Source of the DNA: Ischnura elegans
Lineage: Eukaryota > Arthropoda > Insecta > Odonata > Coenagrionidae
Direction of reading: 5' to 3'
NCBI RefSeq assembly: GCF_921293095.1
Contig: NC_060257.1
Coordinates: 55,836,968 to 55,900,967, forward strand
DNA length: 64,000 bases
The translations under genes were made by a program, and so were the position numbers. Below the pieces are notes generated by a model. That model saw only the letters and a program-made list of their open reading frames with translations, was not told the DNA's origin and did no database searches. Positions 13,301-24,595 of this stretch are shown here, in pieces. Position 1 is the stretch's first letter, and the number at the start of each line of letters is the position of its first letter.

Positions 13301-16300
13301 ATGAGGCTTCTCTCCTACTCTTCTCAGGACTTCCTCATGTCTCACTCGGTGGAGCAATTCGATCTTTATCATTCCTCTGTAGCACCACATTGCCAAGACC
13401 TCTAACCTTGTTTTCTCCCCTGCTGTCATTGTCCATACCTCACTTCTGTATAGGAGCATGCTAGCACATATTAGGCATTATTGTGTAAATGCATTAATTT
13501 TCAACTAAGTTTATATCATATTCAAATTTAACTGCTAATGCTGCAATAACTCTATGCTAATAATAATGCAATGTAATGAATTTCCACTAATTATTTTATT
13601 GGTATCATTTAAGTCCATCATTCTTGGGCTGTTCATGTTTATATTTGGACACTTGAGGTGTTAAAAGTTCTTTAATTGCTTTTTATAGTTTGCAGACGCA
13701 GTAGTATGAGTTCTCTGACTAGTGGTTGCACCGTAGATATAAGGAGAGAACTAAAGAAAGTTGCATCTTGTGGTTGTAGCATTCCTGTTGGGCCTGTCAC
13801 TGCCACAACTAAGAGAGTTTATCAGCGGATGATAAGGAGATTTAAGAAGAAGAATAGACATTTAATGAGAGAGCAAATTCCTCTTCCACCAGCTGTCAGT
13901 TACAGTTCAAGTAAGTGCTGATTATTTTTTTGGTTGTGTATATTTCGATACGTCCACTGCAAAAACACTCAACAATCGCCCACCGAAACAAATCCGCTCG
14001 TCTAGCAGCCCAACAATACGAATATGCTCAGTTGGCAGTGTCTGGAGCATAAACGCTCATCTCCTATTCTCCAAGCTTGGAGGTGAGCGTTTATGCTCCG
14101 GACACTGCCAGATGAGTGTATTCGTATTGTTGGGCTACTAGATGAGCAGATTTGTTTCGGTGGGCGATTGTTGAGTTTTTGCAGTGGAGGTATTAATTTT
14201 GTTATCTTCAAAATTTGCTTTGTCTCGGAAAGAGTTTTGAAAAAATTCTTATCCTACCAATACATACCTAACCTTGAAGCATTTTTTTGTGAGATATTAG
14301 AAATCTATTCTATTCAACCCCTGAATATTTTATGCTATGGAAAACCCCTGAATAGTTGCTAAACGCCATTTGTGGCATGATGTGAAAAAATCCAAGTTAA
14401 AGTCTTGCATCAAATATTGCAAGAATTTTCAGAATTATTGATATGGCATGAGTAAATTATGGCGAGTAATGATTTTGCTTCATTTGAAAATTAGCATATG
14501 TACATAATCTTCTAATTGTATTCTTGACTAAGATCAGATGAATCATTCTTTGTCACAGTAACTTAATTTTTTGTAGAAATTGATTTCTTGAGAAAATATT
14601 AAGAGAAGAACTGTTAATATAGTTTTCATTAATCATATGATTATGCAGGTTTTAAAATGAATGTGCTTATTCACAGTAATATCCCACATTTATCATTCAG
14701 TGTTATAATATCTCATGACATTTCCCCAAATTGACCCAGGATCTTTCAAGAAACGAGGAAGTACCAAATTTCTAGGAGGAATGCTCTGAACGTACTGAAA
14801 ACTTTTATAGTAAATTGCAAAATTACCTTCTCAAATACACCTTGATTTGGGAATCCTAAATAAAAATTGTCAATCGATAGAGAACAAGATGACTCATTCC
14901 TATTACTGCAATCACAATTATCTCAAAAAATGTCATTTTCATTAAGTTGCATGCTGAATAAAAGTGATGTCAATGTTGTCAAGGATGTATACCAAGTTGA
15001 AAAAAGAAGTGAGAAGAATCTGAAAATCCGAAAAGATGTCAGGTTTGTCCACAATTCAATCAAGTATCTGTCTGGAAACTTAATGTAGATTCTATGTATT
15101 GGTTGTGTTGCTAACTTTTTGTACATAGATATCAAGTGTGCCTGGCCGTTATGAGAATCAGCAATGCTTGAAACATAGAAGTATTGGAAAGACCTTTCAG
15201 AAGTTTTTTTTTTGTCCTTTGAGAACTACATACTTACCATAAATTCCAGACATCATGAAATTGAGGTGACTTGATTTATGGTACATTCAAAAACTGCGTA
15301 AGCTAAATTAGACAATACATTAGACCCTCATTTTATGATGGTTTCAACTTCGATGGGATCAACATGTCATCTGAGTTTATTATCCTCACTCCTTTTAATC
15401 TTTAAAGTTTGATTGTTTGATTTCCTCTTAGTTAGCACAGCATAAATTTTAAATCAATAATCGAGTGTGTAAAGGGCTTCACAGTTATTCGGTGATAACT
15501 CTAAGCATCATAAGTTAGGTTTAAGTTGTCATAGTCACAATTGTCTCTCTCCTCTTCACAGAGTTTAGCAGTGAGCTGGAAGAGACTTTGGCAAACCCTT
15601 TGAACATGTCCCATACCAAATATTTTGCGTTTGAGCAGAAAATGACGCTACAGTTTGATGGATGTGGGAGATTTAATGAATGGAGGGAAGGCAATCAGAA
15701 GAGTTCATTCAATTATTTACTCCTTGATCCACGGATGACTCTCAATCTGCCGTCAAGATGGGCTGCCGACGGATCTTCGGACAAAAGCTTCTTCAGTGGA
15801 GACAGTTCTAAGTTTTGGCGAGAATTCATCAACTCCATCTTCTATGTGGGTAAAGGGAAACGCTCACGTCCATATTCACACCTTTACGAGGCAGTCGCTG
15901 CTTGGAGGAATAAGAGTAGCGGTACTCCAAGGGTTAGTGCAACCTTCTCTCATATATGGCATGCAATAAATGCGTATAATTGTAAAACCTATAAGATTTT
16001 ATGCTTTCCCTGCGAATTGTGTGGGTAAAATTCTCTCTGGATTCCCACTGGGTTAAAAACTCCATTTCTGCTGACGTTTCAAGCTCCGACTTCAAAGAGT
16101 TCAAGATGTTCATCTTCAGGGCTACCGAATGCTGTTTCAAGGAATTTCGCCTTTTATTCTCGAAATTTTGGCAGAAATAGAGTTTTAAACTCAAAGGGAA
16201 TCCCGAGGGAATTTACCCACAAATTGTAAAACCTTTTATCATTTTGATTGTTTTGCCTGTACTATGCAAATCAATATGTAATCTGAAGTTCCGTGGCTGT

Positions 16301-17980
16301 GAAAATTAATTCCTTGTATGACGACAGTGATATATTTTGGTGTGTGCAAAAACAATAATTTAAAGGTTATGATTTTCTTAGTTATGAAAAAATTGTGAGC
16401 AAATAGGCAAGTACCCTTAAACTGTCTTGTGATTCATCATCATGGTAACTTATCAAATGCTATTCATTTTTATGCATATTGCATGCATGTTGGTTTTGAG
16501 CAAATTGGCCAAAAATTTCCCCTCTTATAATGAAGTTTGATTCATGCTATGAATACCCATACATTTATTAATGATAAAATAATGGCTGAAATGATATGCA
16601 AAACGTTATACACCACGTGAGAATATTGCTTAGCAATCAAATTTACAAGAAGTGCTCATTGGTATGTATCATATTAGTGGAGTAGACCAGTTAAAAATAA
16701 GAGGTTTTCTTTTTCTGACTGTAAGTACAGCATGCATAGTAGATATATGGTCCCTTCCATGAGGAGTAATGTGTGCGTATGCTGGTAGACTTTATGTTGT
16801 TTACTGCATGGGAAATTTTTCAACATTTTTTTCTTCTAGTCATGCACCAGAATTTATCTCTAATGATTCTAGCACTTCCCCTCCACCTCTATTGCTTGAT
16901 TATAAATGACCATATTTTTGTCTTGAAGAGGCAGTGGGTCATTTTTTTAGCTCTGTGTATGGTAATGACCTAAGTTCATCCAATAAATTTTGGTAAAAAT
17001 TAATGAAATGGCCAGTGACAAATCGTATGTATTGGGCCTTATTGAGAGAAAAAAATCTTGAAATAATATTTGTAATCTTCAGATTGCTAGATCGACTGCT
17101 TATTTCTGATTGATTTTAACTAGCCTTGACTAAAGTCATTCCTCTGCAATGAAATAATTGTGCACTATATCTATGATATGATGTTATTATGTATTGTAAA
17201 ATGTTCATTTAAGCCTGATTACTTTTTTCAGAGAAAGAAAAAGTTGAGGCAGATTATAGAAATATGGAATCAGGACTTAGGTGTTGTCTGTCTACATTTG
17301 TTCCAAAATGTGATCCCTGCTGAAGCCTTGACTAGAGAAGCTGCAATGATCGATGCCATAGGTAATTCTAGATTTATATTTGTGGTTGAATTATCATTAT
17401 TTCATTGTTATCTAATATCTTCATTGGTTGTCATTTTGGAGGAAGCGCTATTCCTGATTCCAGTGGTAATGTGAATTGTGGATCAGGTTTGGTGGATAAA
17501 TACAATTTATTTTGCACAATTTTAAAATGCTAATCCATTGTTTCTTTTAAAAAAATGGACATATTTGTGGTGGCATCATTTTTAAAGTTGGGTATGTGAA
17601 TACGTTTTTTGCAATAAATTTTTTGATAAACTGTGGCTACAAAATTTTTGGCTTTTTAATACCAACATAACTTCCGATGCATAGTTAACCATGTTTTTTT
17701 TATCAATTCTTTTTCAAATATCTAAATGGGGATAATCTTTGTACAAATACATATACTATTGTTATTTGTGTGTTTCTGTCGTAGAATCATTACAGAGGTT
17801 CTTATTGTTCTTTCAGGCATTAAAAATCTGACAAATGAACAGAGGAGAAAATATTACGGATTTATTTCCACCTTGGGGTTTTCTGAAAAGAGGTTCTTCG
17901 GATCCTTCCTTCTACACCGTGCATTCATCATTTTCCTGGCTGAAGGTGAAAGGCAGATTAAACCAGCTCACCTTTCATAA
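7387..17980 (+). CDS. ANKLE1: ANKLE1/LEM-3-type ankyrin, LEM and GIY-YIG endonuclease, complete gene of nine exons
   Basis: Exons: 7387-7457, 7536-7697, 8375-8598, 10691-10815, 11016-11904, 13689-13910, 15562-15932, 17232-17361, 17817-17980. Every junction is GT-AG and phases match throughout, giving 2,358 nt or 785 aa ending in TAA. Residues about 20-145 look like ankyrin repeats (GISPFHLAV, GVTPVHVSAIWGR, DGYSALNYAEEH). Residues about 150-490 are a Ser/Asp/Glu-rich linker. Residues 498-540 fit a LEM domain (DIRRELKK, GPVTATTKRVYQRMI). Residues about 612-780 form the GIY-YIG nuclease: FNYLLLDPR and FYVGKGKRSRPYSHLYEA are the two core strands, followed by a conserved EALTREAAMIDAIG segment and a C-terminal FLAEGERQIKPA block. 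Known family members (human ANKLE1, worm LEM-3) cut branched DNA and chromatin bridges. The length is close to worm LEM-3 and longer than human ANKLE1. The start is the ATG at 7387; no transcript was available to confirm it. Confidence 0.92.
11016..11904 (+). CDS. ANKLE1: ANKLE1 exon 5: long acidic linker exon
   Basis: This is the largest exon (889 nt), entering in phase 0 after TTCCAG and leaving in phase 1 at a GTAAGT donor. It encodes residues about 195-490, rich in Ser, Asn, Asp and Glu, with an acidic run near its end (EINEIEDEEEG). No catalytic domain is visible. Such linkers between ankyrin repeats and LEM domain vary greatly among homologues. A MITE begins only 10 bp downstream of the donor. 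Confidence 0.85.
11915..12129. repeat. MITE of the AAGGC-TTTACACGG family, copy 1 (ANKLE1 intron 5)
   Basis: Ends TTAAGGCTGTTATACACGGG and CCCATTGAAATGGCCTTGAA are imperfect inverted repeats. The interior matches the copies at 52.4 and 55.1 kb (GAACTGCATTGATTTCT, GAAATCAGAACGG). It starts 10 bp after the exon 5 donor. Confidence 0.75.
13050..13463 (-). mobile_element. RTE-like non-LTR retrotransposon 3' fragment (ANKLE1 intron 5)
   Basis: On the minus strand it reads the C-terminal RT region (LLYRSEVWTMTAGEKTRLE, MWCYRGMIKIE, EEVLRRVGEK), then a 3' end of ATGATGATG repeats. It is 5'-truncated and broken by frameshifts, and is the same family as 29700-30302. Confidence 0.85.
13689..13910 (+). 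CDS. ANKLE1: ANKLE1 exon 6: LEM domain
   Basis: The exon enters in phase 1 after TTTATAG and leaves in phase 1 at GTAAGT. Residues 498-540 carry a LEM-like helix pair: DIRRELKK for the first helix and GPVTATTKRVYQRMIRRF for the second, matching the family's 'GPVT.sTr.lY...l' signature. LEM domains bind barrier-to-autointegration factor and so link to chromatin. The loop between the helices (VASCGCSIPV) is Cys-containing and slightly longer than usual. Confidence 0.8.
13953..14188. repeat. Foldback MITE in ANKLE1 intron 6
   Basis: The ends TCCACTGCAAAAACACTCAA and TTGAGTTTTTGCAGTGGA are inverted, and pairing continues through almost the whole 236 bp (GTTTATGCTCCGGACACTGCC against its complement). 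The two arms meet near 14070. Confidence 0.9.
15562..17980 (+). CDS. ANKLE1: ANKLE1 exons 7-9: GIY-YIG nuclease domain
   Basis: The three exons (15562-15932, 17232-17361, 17817-17980) encode residues 565-785. The GIY strand is degenerate, as usual for this clade (Y616 in FNYLLLDPR). The YIG strand is F658-Y-V-G-K-G663, followed by R667-P-Y-S-H-L-Y-E-A, which holds the expected Arg/His catalytic region. The conserved Glu lies in EALTREAAMIDAIG of exon 8. Exon 9 ends with the clade-specific GIKNLTNEQRRKYYG and LAEGERQIKPA blocks, so the nuclease appears intact. Confidence 0.88.
16019..16222. repeat. MITE in ANKLE1 intron 7
   Basis: Left GTGTGGGTAAAATTCTCTCT and right GGGAATTTACCCACAAA ends are inverted, with further inverted matches inward (GGATTCCCACTGGGTT / GGGAATCCCGAGGG). 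Confidence 0.75.
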
Positions 17981-18686
17981 ATCATTTTGTTTTCAGTTTT
18001 TATGAACCATTTTTATACGTTGTTTATCTAGTCCTTACAATGTTATTGTGGGTTTTTGTAGAATTTTTTGTGTGAAAAATTTATCCTTTCCTTAATTTTC
18101 TATTTACAATTGTTGTGACATAAGGAAGGTTTAAGTATTGTGTCCGGAGGGTAGATTATTGGGCTGATAGGAGGGTTTCAGTCTCCTCACTTTTCCAAAC
18201 TAATCTATGGGTTGAGTGAAATGAGTGAAGATTTTTGAGTCTTCTCAAGATGACTAAAGTATTATTGGTTAAAGACTGCATGTGTACATGTTTGCTTTGT
18301 TAAAAAAACCTTTGGAAGGGAATTATCATAATATTTGCAGTGCTATTTATTAATTTTGAGTCCCCAGTAAAATCTTTTTTTCTTGAAAACTTGTGGAACC
18401 TTAATGATTCAGAGGAAAAGGTTTGAGCCACACAAAAAGTGTTTGAATAAGTAATTCATTGTAACCTCATTTCACCCAGTACTTTAGCCATCTTTACTCG
18501 TGACTGGCCAGGAAAATAATCTTGGACCGCATGCATGGACTCTCAGGAATAAAGGTATTTTTTCATTTTCTGTGAAATTTCCCGAGAAATAACACCTCTG
18601 CGCCACGTCAACAAATGCTGTTTTTCCAAGGTTCCCCTCTCACCTAAGTTTAAGTTTCAGTATATGTGGCACTTTTTAGAATTATC

Positions 18687-19085
18687 CATCATCACAGTCT
18701 TCAACCTTAAGATTGATTTGACGCAGCTCACCACTCAATTCTCCTATCAGCTAATCTTTTAAAACGTGCATAATTCTTCAGCTTTATCCTTCATCACTGC
18801 TCTACGTATATCACATGTGGCCTAACTCTGCCATTTTTTCCTTCCGAACTGTCCATCAACTATAATTTTCAGCAGACTGCCACATCCCAAAATGTGGCCT
18901 ATTAAATTATTCTGTCTTCTAGCCAAGGTTTTTTCAAGACTTTTCTAACCTATTTCTCTTCCGAGAACTTCCACATTACTTACATGGTTTAATGATTTGA
19001 TCTTCATCGCTGTAAAACCACATTTCAACAGCTTCCAACCTCGATATCTCCTCTCCTGTCCTCGTGCAGTGCCTCACTACAAGTC
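18687..19085 (-). mobile_element. RTE-like retrotransposon 3' fragment, strongly decayed
   Basis: It shares with 29.7 kb the same 3' start (ATCATCAC...GATTTGACGCAGCTC, CTCCTATCAGCTAATCTTTT) and downstream RT-end sequence (ATGTGGCCTATTA, GCCTCACTAC), with many indels. Confidence 0.7.
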
Positions 19086-20072
19086 TGATGTATTTTGTAA
19101 TGCATTTTTAATAGTCGTCAAAACAATGGAATATATTCCAAAAATCACAAAATTCTCATGTTGCATTGTACCTTAGATCAGAGGAAATTTTTTTCGCTGC
19201 CTTGAGGCTCAATGTGTGCTTTGTCTGAAACACAAGTGACTCGTCTTGATGTATGCCAAGAAAAGGCAGTCTTTGTCAATGTGGCTAAGTGCAAGTAATG
19301 ACTGTTATGTGTTCATTAATCACCAGGACCACCTTATTTACTTGTTGTATTTAATGAAATGATCTAAGGATGTGGAGTGTAATATGTTCCTTTTCGGTAC
19401 CATACTCTCTGGTTGCATAAATTTTGCTGAGAGATCGCGTGCTATTTTAATATGTAATCTATTTTGAATCTAGGTGCTATTTACAGACATGCTTTCTTCT
19501 GGCAATTTTGTTTCTTTTTGTGTATGGTGAAGAGCTCCATACAAGATGACTGATTATGCCAGAGAACTAAATTTTCGTTTTCATACGTGTTTCAAAGTTT
19601 AATAAGGTGTCATACTGTTCATTTTACTTGTGTGGAGGGCCTAAAGGCCTGCAATTTGACTATTTATGACAGAGTCATTATTATTATTATTTATTCATTA
19701 ATGTGTGATTTGTGTTTGAATGTGTGATGTGAGATTTTTAAAATAATTTTATTAACTATATTAATGTTTCTTTGTGTGTAGCTCATAGGGGCCATCTGAG
19801 TTACAAATTATGGAAGACACAAGTATTTAATGTACCTGAGATTTCTAATAATTATTTTACGTCCTATATTAATGTTGATTATATTAACAATCAGTGAATT
19901 ATAACATTTTGGAAATATTTTATGCTGAAGATAAGTAAATTTTCATTTTGAATATTAAGCTTGGTAAATTTATTATTCGGTCCCCTGGATGCTAAGTTTT
20001 CAGAACCTAATCCATGTACTTTGATTAATACAAGGTTGCTTTCATGAAACAGTGAAACGAAAAAGTCTTAGT

Positions 20073-21041
20073 CAAGGATGGCAAGTGAAACGAAACTAAA
20101 ATGTTTCGTTTTATCGTTTCGTTTCAACCCGGAGCAAAACGAAAATAGGAGGAATGTTTTTAGTTCCGTTCCCGCACGAAATTAAAATCACCAAGGAGTT
20201 TAGTTCCGACCCGGGACGAAACTTTACTCCTGGGAACGAGACTAAATTAATCAAAACCCCACTGTTAAGTTTTGATCCAAAAAGTTAAGTGGAGGAGGAT
20301 GAGAGAGAATAGTTTCGACCCATTACGTTTGACATTCGTGTAGAGAGGTTAAAACATTGAGCTTAAAAATCAAATGGCCAGTTTGTATACAACCGTTCTC
20401 TTGTTAGTAGTAAAAATATGAGTACCCCATGCACCTAATGGCAGTAGGCTGAACCTCTACTTCATTCAATCATACTTCGTACTCATTGTGTGGGTCGAAA
20501 CTAAACTGTTCGAAGGAGAAATACATGGTCCCTCCGGTACGAAACATTATCTGTGCTTCGTTTCGTCCCCGAGGTTTAGTTTAGTTACGATCCCAAGTAG
20601 TTTGGACCCCGATTTCGTTTTGACCCTGAGTTTAGCTCCCCGGGTTTTAATCTACAGTTGAGGACCTCAAATCCAGAAAGCTTGGGACCGAAGGGCTTCT
20701 GGAGTTCTGGTCTTCATAGTATATTTAGTAAATTAATTCATTTATACATGTCCTCAGGCTCTTGTACTTGATATTTGATATCCTTATGTGTCCCTGACAA
20801 GGTTCTTAGCGTATGTCCATAGTATGTGCTAACTTCCTACGCATCCCAGAACAAGGCTTGGAGAGTGGTGCTACGAGGTGGTAAGTCAAAACACTACGCA
20901 GAGGAATTTTCAAACGTTCTGGATTCCAGATTTGAGGTCTCAACTGTATTTCATTTTGTTTCTACTCTACGCTCCCGGGAACGAATCTATTGAAATTTTA
21001 CTTGTTTTGAGTTTCGTTATTAGTTTCAATAGCCATCCCTG
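20073..21041. mobile_element. hAT-like non-autonomous element, 969 bp
   Basis: Ends CAAGGATGGCAAGTGAAAC and the complement of its right end, CAGGGATGGCTATTGAAAC, form hAT-type TIRs. The flanking octamers are GTCTTAGT (20065-20072) and GAGTTAGT (21042-21049), matching at 6 of 8 positions. The interior repeats GTTTCGTTT-type motifs and has no ORF. Confidence 0.7.
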
Positions 21042-21359
21042 GAGTTAGTACATTTAATTTGAAGCTCTATGGAACTTAGCTGGATAATTAATGTATTTCT
21101 TCTTTACTTCTACTGAATGTTTCATGCTTGCAATATAACCTAATCAGAGGAACATACATTTCAGCAACAACATTGATGTTATCAAGTGTAACAAATTCAT
21201 CAGAGGAAAAGCAATTTCCCTTAAATGGAATTTAATGTTGACCAGTTGTACTACGAAGGTGTCTTCCTTGTCAGAAGAGTTCTGTTGGATTTAGAGGACA
21301 AGAAGGTTTATACTATCTGACATACAATGCCACAAGACAGGATGATTTAGTGCAGAGTG

Positions 21360-21755
21360 AAGTACTGAAGCGTCAATCCCATCTGTGGAAACTGAGGAAT
21401 CCAGGTTTGAATTGCAGTGAAGGTGAATGATTTGTCCACTATAGAATTTCATGAGTTAGTCATATTTTACACCACCAGATCGCTTTGAGGAGACGTATCA
21501 TTAGCTTTAGCTTTAAAAACTTTCAAAAGATTAGGCAGATTTTGGGATCAAATGCTTATGGAGACAAAGCCATAACACACAACTATTTACATATGTCCAT
21601 TTTGAAAAAAACCAACAATGACTATAAACTTCAGGACTATACTAACACAATTCATAGCTTATTTAACAAAATGTATTGCTTAAAAATGCTAGGATTTAAC
21701 AAATTACCAGTGTAGGCAATCCGTATGTCACCCAAGCAACCCCTGAAGCAAATTG
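21360..21755. repeat. Composite repeat, copy 2
   Basis: It is a direct copy of 1621-2030. It is flanked on both sides by a ~70 bp repeat (about 21285-21350 and 21765-21841; core CTGACATACAATGCC), suggesting insertion into, or duplication around, another repeat. Confidence 0.8.
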
Positions 21756-22412
21756 TATTTAAGGGACAAGAAGGTTTATGCTGCCTGACATACAATGCCG
21801 TAAGACAGCATGTTTCTGTGCAGAGCAACAGAGAGGCTAAAACTGTAACTCAGAATAATAGGGTATTCATCATTTACACCATAGATGGAAACTCCTGTGG
21901 TGGAGTCAGCGGCATACAAGTGCTCATAAAGAACAAAAATTCCAGGGATGAAAACGTTTTGCCTTGTCATGTATTGTAACTTGTATCCCTTGCAATCGCA
22001 TCATTCGTATGATCGGTGCTCATATTTTATTCAAGGCTACTGATTTCTCCTGTGTGGAATTTTTCCTTTTAATATGTAGTTGCATATGACTCCATTATGG
22101 GGTGCCACTTACTCGTATATGTCTATTTCCTTGATAAACTTCTGCATTACTTTATTCTCCACTGGGGTCACCAGGGGCTAGGCCCCAATGGTAAACCCTT
22201 AGCGTTGGTGGTGGTACGGGCCCTTATGGGAATTGGCTCCAGGAATTCATACCCTTAATGTTAAGGATATGCGAACAGTGGTGGATCCAGGGACAAGGAA
22301 GGGCTTAGTGGGAGTAATATCTCAGCAGTAGTGGGGGTCCGAAGAAAATTACCATTATATCCAGGGTAATTTCTCCATGTTTCCGGTGCAACCGCGTCGG
22401 TTTGTTGGTGAT

Positions 22413-22450
22413 GACAACAGTTTCGCTGGCACTGCTGCCAGCGTCTTCAG
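22413..22450 (-). ncRNA. Hammerhead-ribozyme-like core (- copy)
   Basis: It is the inverted counterpart of the motif at 22787-22824, with the same CTGAAGA, stem, GAAAC and GTC order, and the same weaknesses. Confidence 0.35.
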
Positions 22451-22786
22451 GTCGAAGATGATGCCGGTCCACGATTTTCGTCCTCCTTATATCCCGTCAG
22501 TCCCGCCAGTTGTGGCTGCCGCTCTCTTATTGGTCCGCCTAATGAGCCTCCTCCAATGGGCATCAAGATGGTAGCTGTCGTCTCTGTTAAAATTGTCCGT
22601 CCGGGCTATCTCAATGGATTCGCGGATGAGTCTGGGAAAATATCTGCCTTTCACTATTATCTTGGCGTCGTCAAACTTAATGTCATGTCCCGGGGTCCAG
22701 GCGTGCTCCGATATGGCAGCCACAACTGGCGGGACTGACCCCCTATATAAGGAGGACGAAAATCGCGGACCGGCATCATGTTCGAC

Positions 22787-22824
22787 CTGAAGACGCTGGC
22801 AGCAGTGCCAGCGAAACTGTTGTC
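22787..22824 (+). ncRNA. Hammerhead-ribozyme-like core in a Penelope terminal repeat (+ copy)
   Basis: CTGAAGA is followed by a stem CGCTGGC/GCCAGCG around AGCAGT, then GAAAC, a tiny loop and GTC. Penelope-like elements are known to encode hammerhead ribozymes in this part of the terminal repeat. The first base pair of stem II and the closing stem I are not convincing, so activity is unproven. Confidence 0.35.
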
Positions 22825-22974
22825 ATCGCCAACAAACCGACGCGGTTGCACCGGAAACATGGAGAAATTAAAACCTGAACACCGCGGAAATCTACGTAGT
22901 CATATCCAGGGTAAATTGGATACCCAAGGGGGGAGCTATAGCCCTCCTTAGCCCACACCCATTGATCCAGGTGA

Positions 22975-23225
22975 GCGACCTGTACTTTTTGATCTTAAGT
23001 CGAGTTGTGACTACTGAAGAGTGTGACTCGGACAGGTGTAGATGGTGTAAGATGGGAGAGGAAACAACTACCCATCTAATATGCGAGTGCCCCGCAATCA
23101 TGAGGACTTGATACAGACACCTGGGCTCACCTTTTATAAAGCCCAAAAATTTGTATCGGGAGGGAACATGGGTGGTATGCCGGTTGCCTATTTTTATTTT
23201 TTGTGGGAAATTCCAAGGCATCGCT
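22975..23225 (+). pseudogene. Non-LTR retrotransposon (jockey/R1-like) C-terminal remnant
   Basis: The plus strand reads SDRCRWCKMGEETTTHLICE followed by CPAIMRT, then a stop, then YRHLGSPFI. This is the zinc-binding tail (C-x2-C ... H-x3-C-x-C) that follows the RNase H domain in many non-LTR elements. It is short and interrupted by an in-frame stop. Confidence 0.7.
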
Positions 23226-23307
23226 AAACCATAAAATTCATTATATGAGCTACATATTTTATTAGAAAACCTGAAGGTTAAATTCATCGTTGGTGATTGG
23301 CAGACAT

Positions 23308-23698
23308 AAGGGGACATCCATTAACTAAATGAGACGTATAGAGGGAAGGGGGTCAAGCCAATTTTCACCCATGGGAGAGGGGGGGTCCTGGCAAGTATCA
23401 CATACTATTTTTTCCACAAGAAACATTGTAAAATTGCAATCTTAAATACTAGTCTCAACTAATCTTAAATAAAAATAATTAAATGAATTGCTTCTTTAAA
23501 TAAATCCAGCATAACAAAGCATAGATTAACTTATTTACACTGAACATAAGCATTTGAACTGCGTACCGTGATCTCACGTGAAATTAGAGGGAGGGGATTC
23601 GAGCCATATCTCACGACAGGTACCTCACTAAGGAGATGGTGGGGTCTAAAAATCACCACACGTAATTAATGGATGCCCCCTTTTGTAAAGTAACAGTA
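23308..23698. repeat. MITE with GGGG-CATCCATTAA ends
   Basis: The left end AAGGGGACATCCATTAACTA is mirrored by the right end TAATTAATGGATGCCCCC. It is about 390 bp, with no coding content. Confidence 0.7.
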
Positions 23699-24595
23699 TC
23701 GACAAATAGAGCATCGAGAGTTGATCTCCTCAGCAGATACATCAAGGGTAGTGGCCACAAGGGCAAAAAATTTCTGAGTAGCCCCTAAAGCTCACCTTAG
23801 CACACGTTCCGTACGGATGGTGAGAATTCTCGTAATTTTTTTCCCGAAAATTCCTGATGGATGACGAAGATTCTTGTCATTTAGGCGCGTCAACCTAAAC
23901 AATTTTGAAGTGTACAATGTGTATTCATTATTACGTTTTCAATTGTTGTTCGTTATTCATGATGAATTGATGCATCAAAACGTTTGATTGGGTAAAGTTA
24001 TATTCTAAACATTAGCTTACCCCGGTACGCAATGTGTTAATTATGCATTCTCACATGAGTTTGATGATAGAGCAACCTGTTGGCAGATTTCTGAACCTAA
24101 TGGCCTAGACAGCTATGCAACTGAAACTACTCCACTCAACATTTGTATTAGTGCTCGAAGCACTCAAGTCATGAAGCAGCGACTAGACTCAAATTTTTAA
24201 GTGGTCGAATGTCCCTACTTAATGCTTTCTTGGTAAGCCTAGTCTCATCCAAGTTCAAAATTATCAATTGTCAATTACTATGTACTTCCTTAGCTAAGTG
24301 CCTGTTTCTCAGATAGGTGTATAAAAAGACGAGGATTAAATAATGTTCTCAATGGCCGATGGACTAAAGCACTACAAAGTTTGATTAAATTCTGAGACCT
24401 GCTTTTCCGACACTCCCTGTGTTAGTAGTGAACACCAGAAAGTTATGCCAGTCTTTTCCACAGAACTACCTAATTCTCCCTCAATTGTTTTGAAATATTT
24501 CAGAAGTATTCTCCCAGCTATAAACGCATGAGACATTGATCACCATTGGGACTCTTCCATTCTTACCACACCACTGTCCTCGCTAAATCAGACAA

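Larger units (their letters stand above)
22365..22875 (-). mobile_element. Penelope-like element fragment with inverted terminal copies
   Basis: Minus-strand 22723-22487 encodes the end of a Penelope-type GIY-YIG region: ISEHAWTPGHDIKFDDAKII, then IEIARTDNFNRDDSYHLDAH, then WRRLIRRTNKRA, followed by a stop. It is followed on the minus strand by a terminal sequence (to about 22365), and an inverted copy of that terminal sequence lies at about 22741-22865 on plus. The RT domain is missing. Penelope elements often carry terminal repeats in either orientation. Confidence 0.75.
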
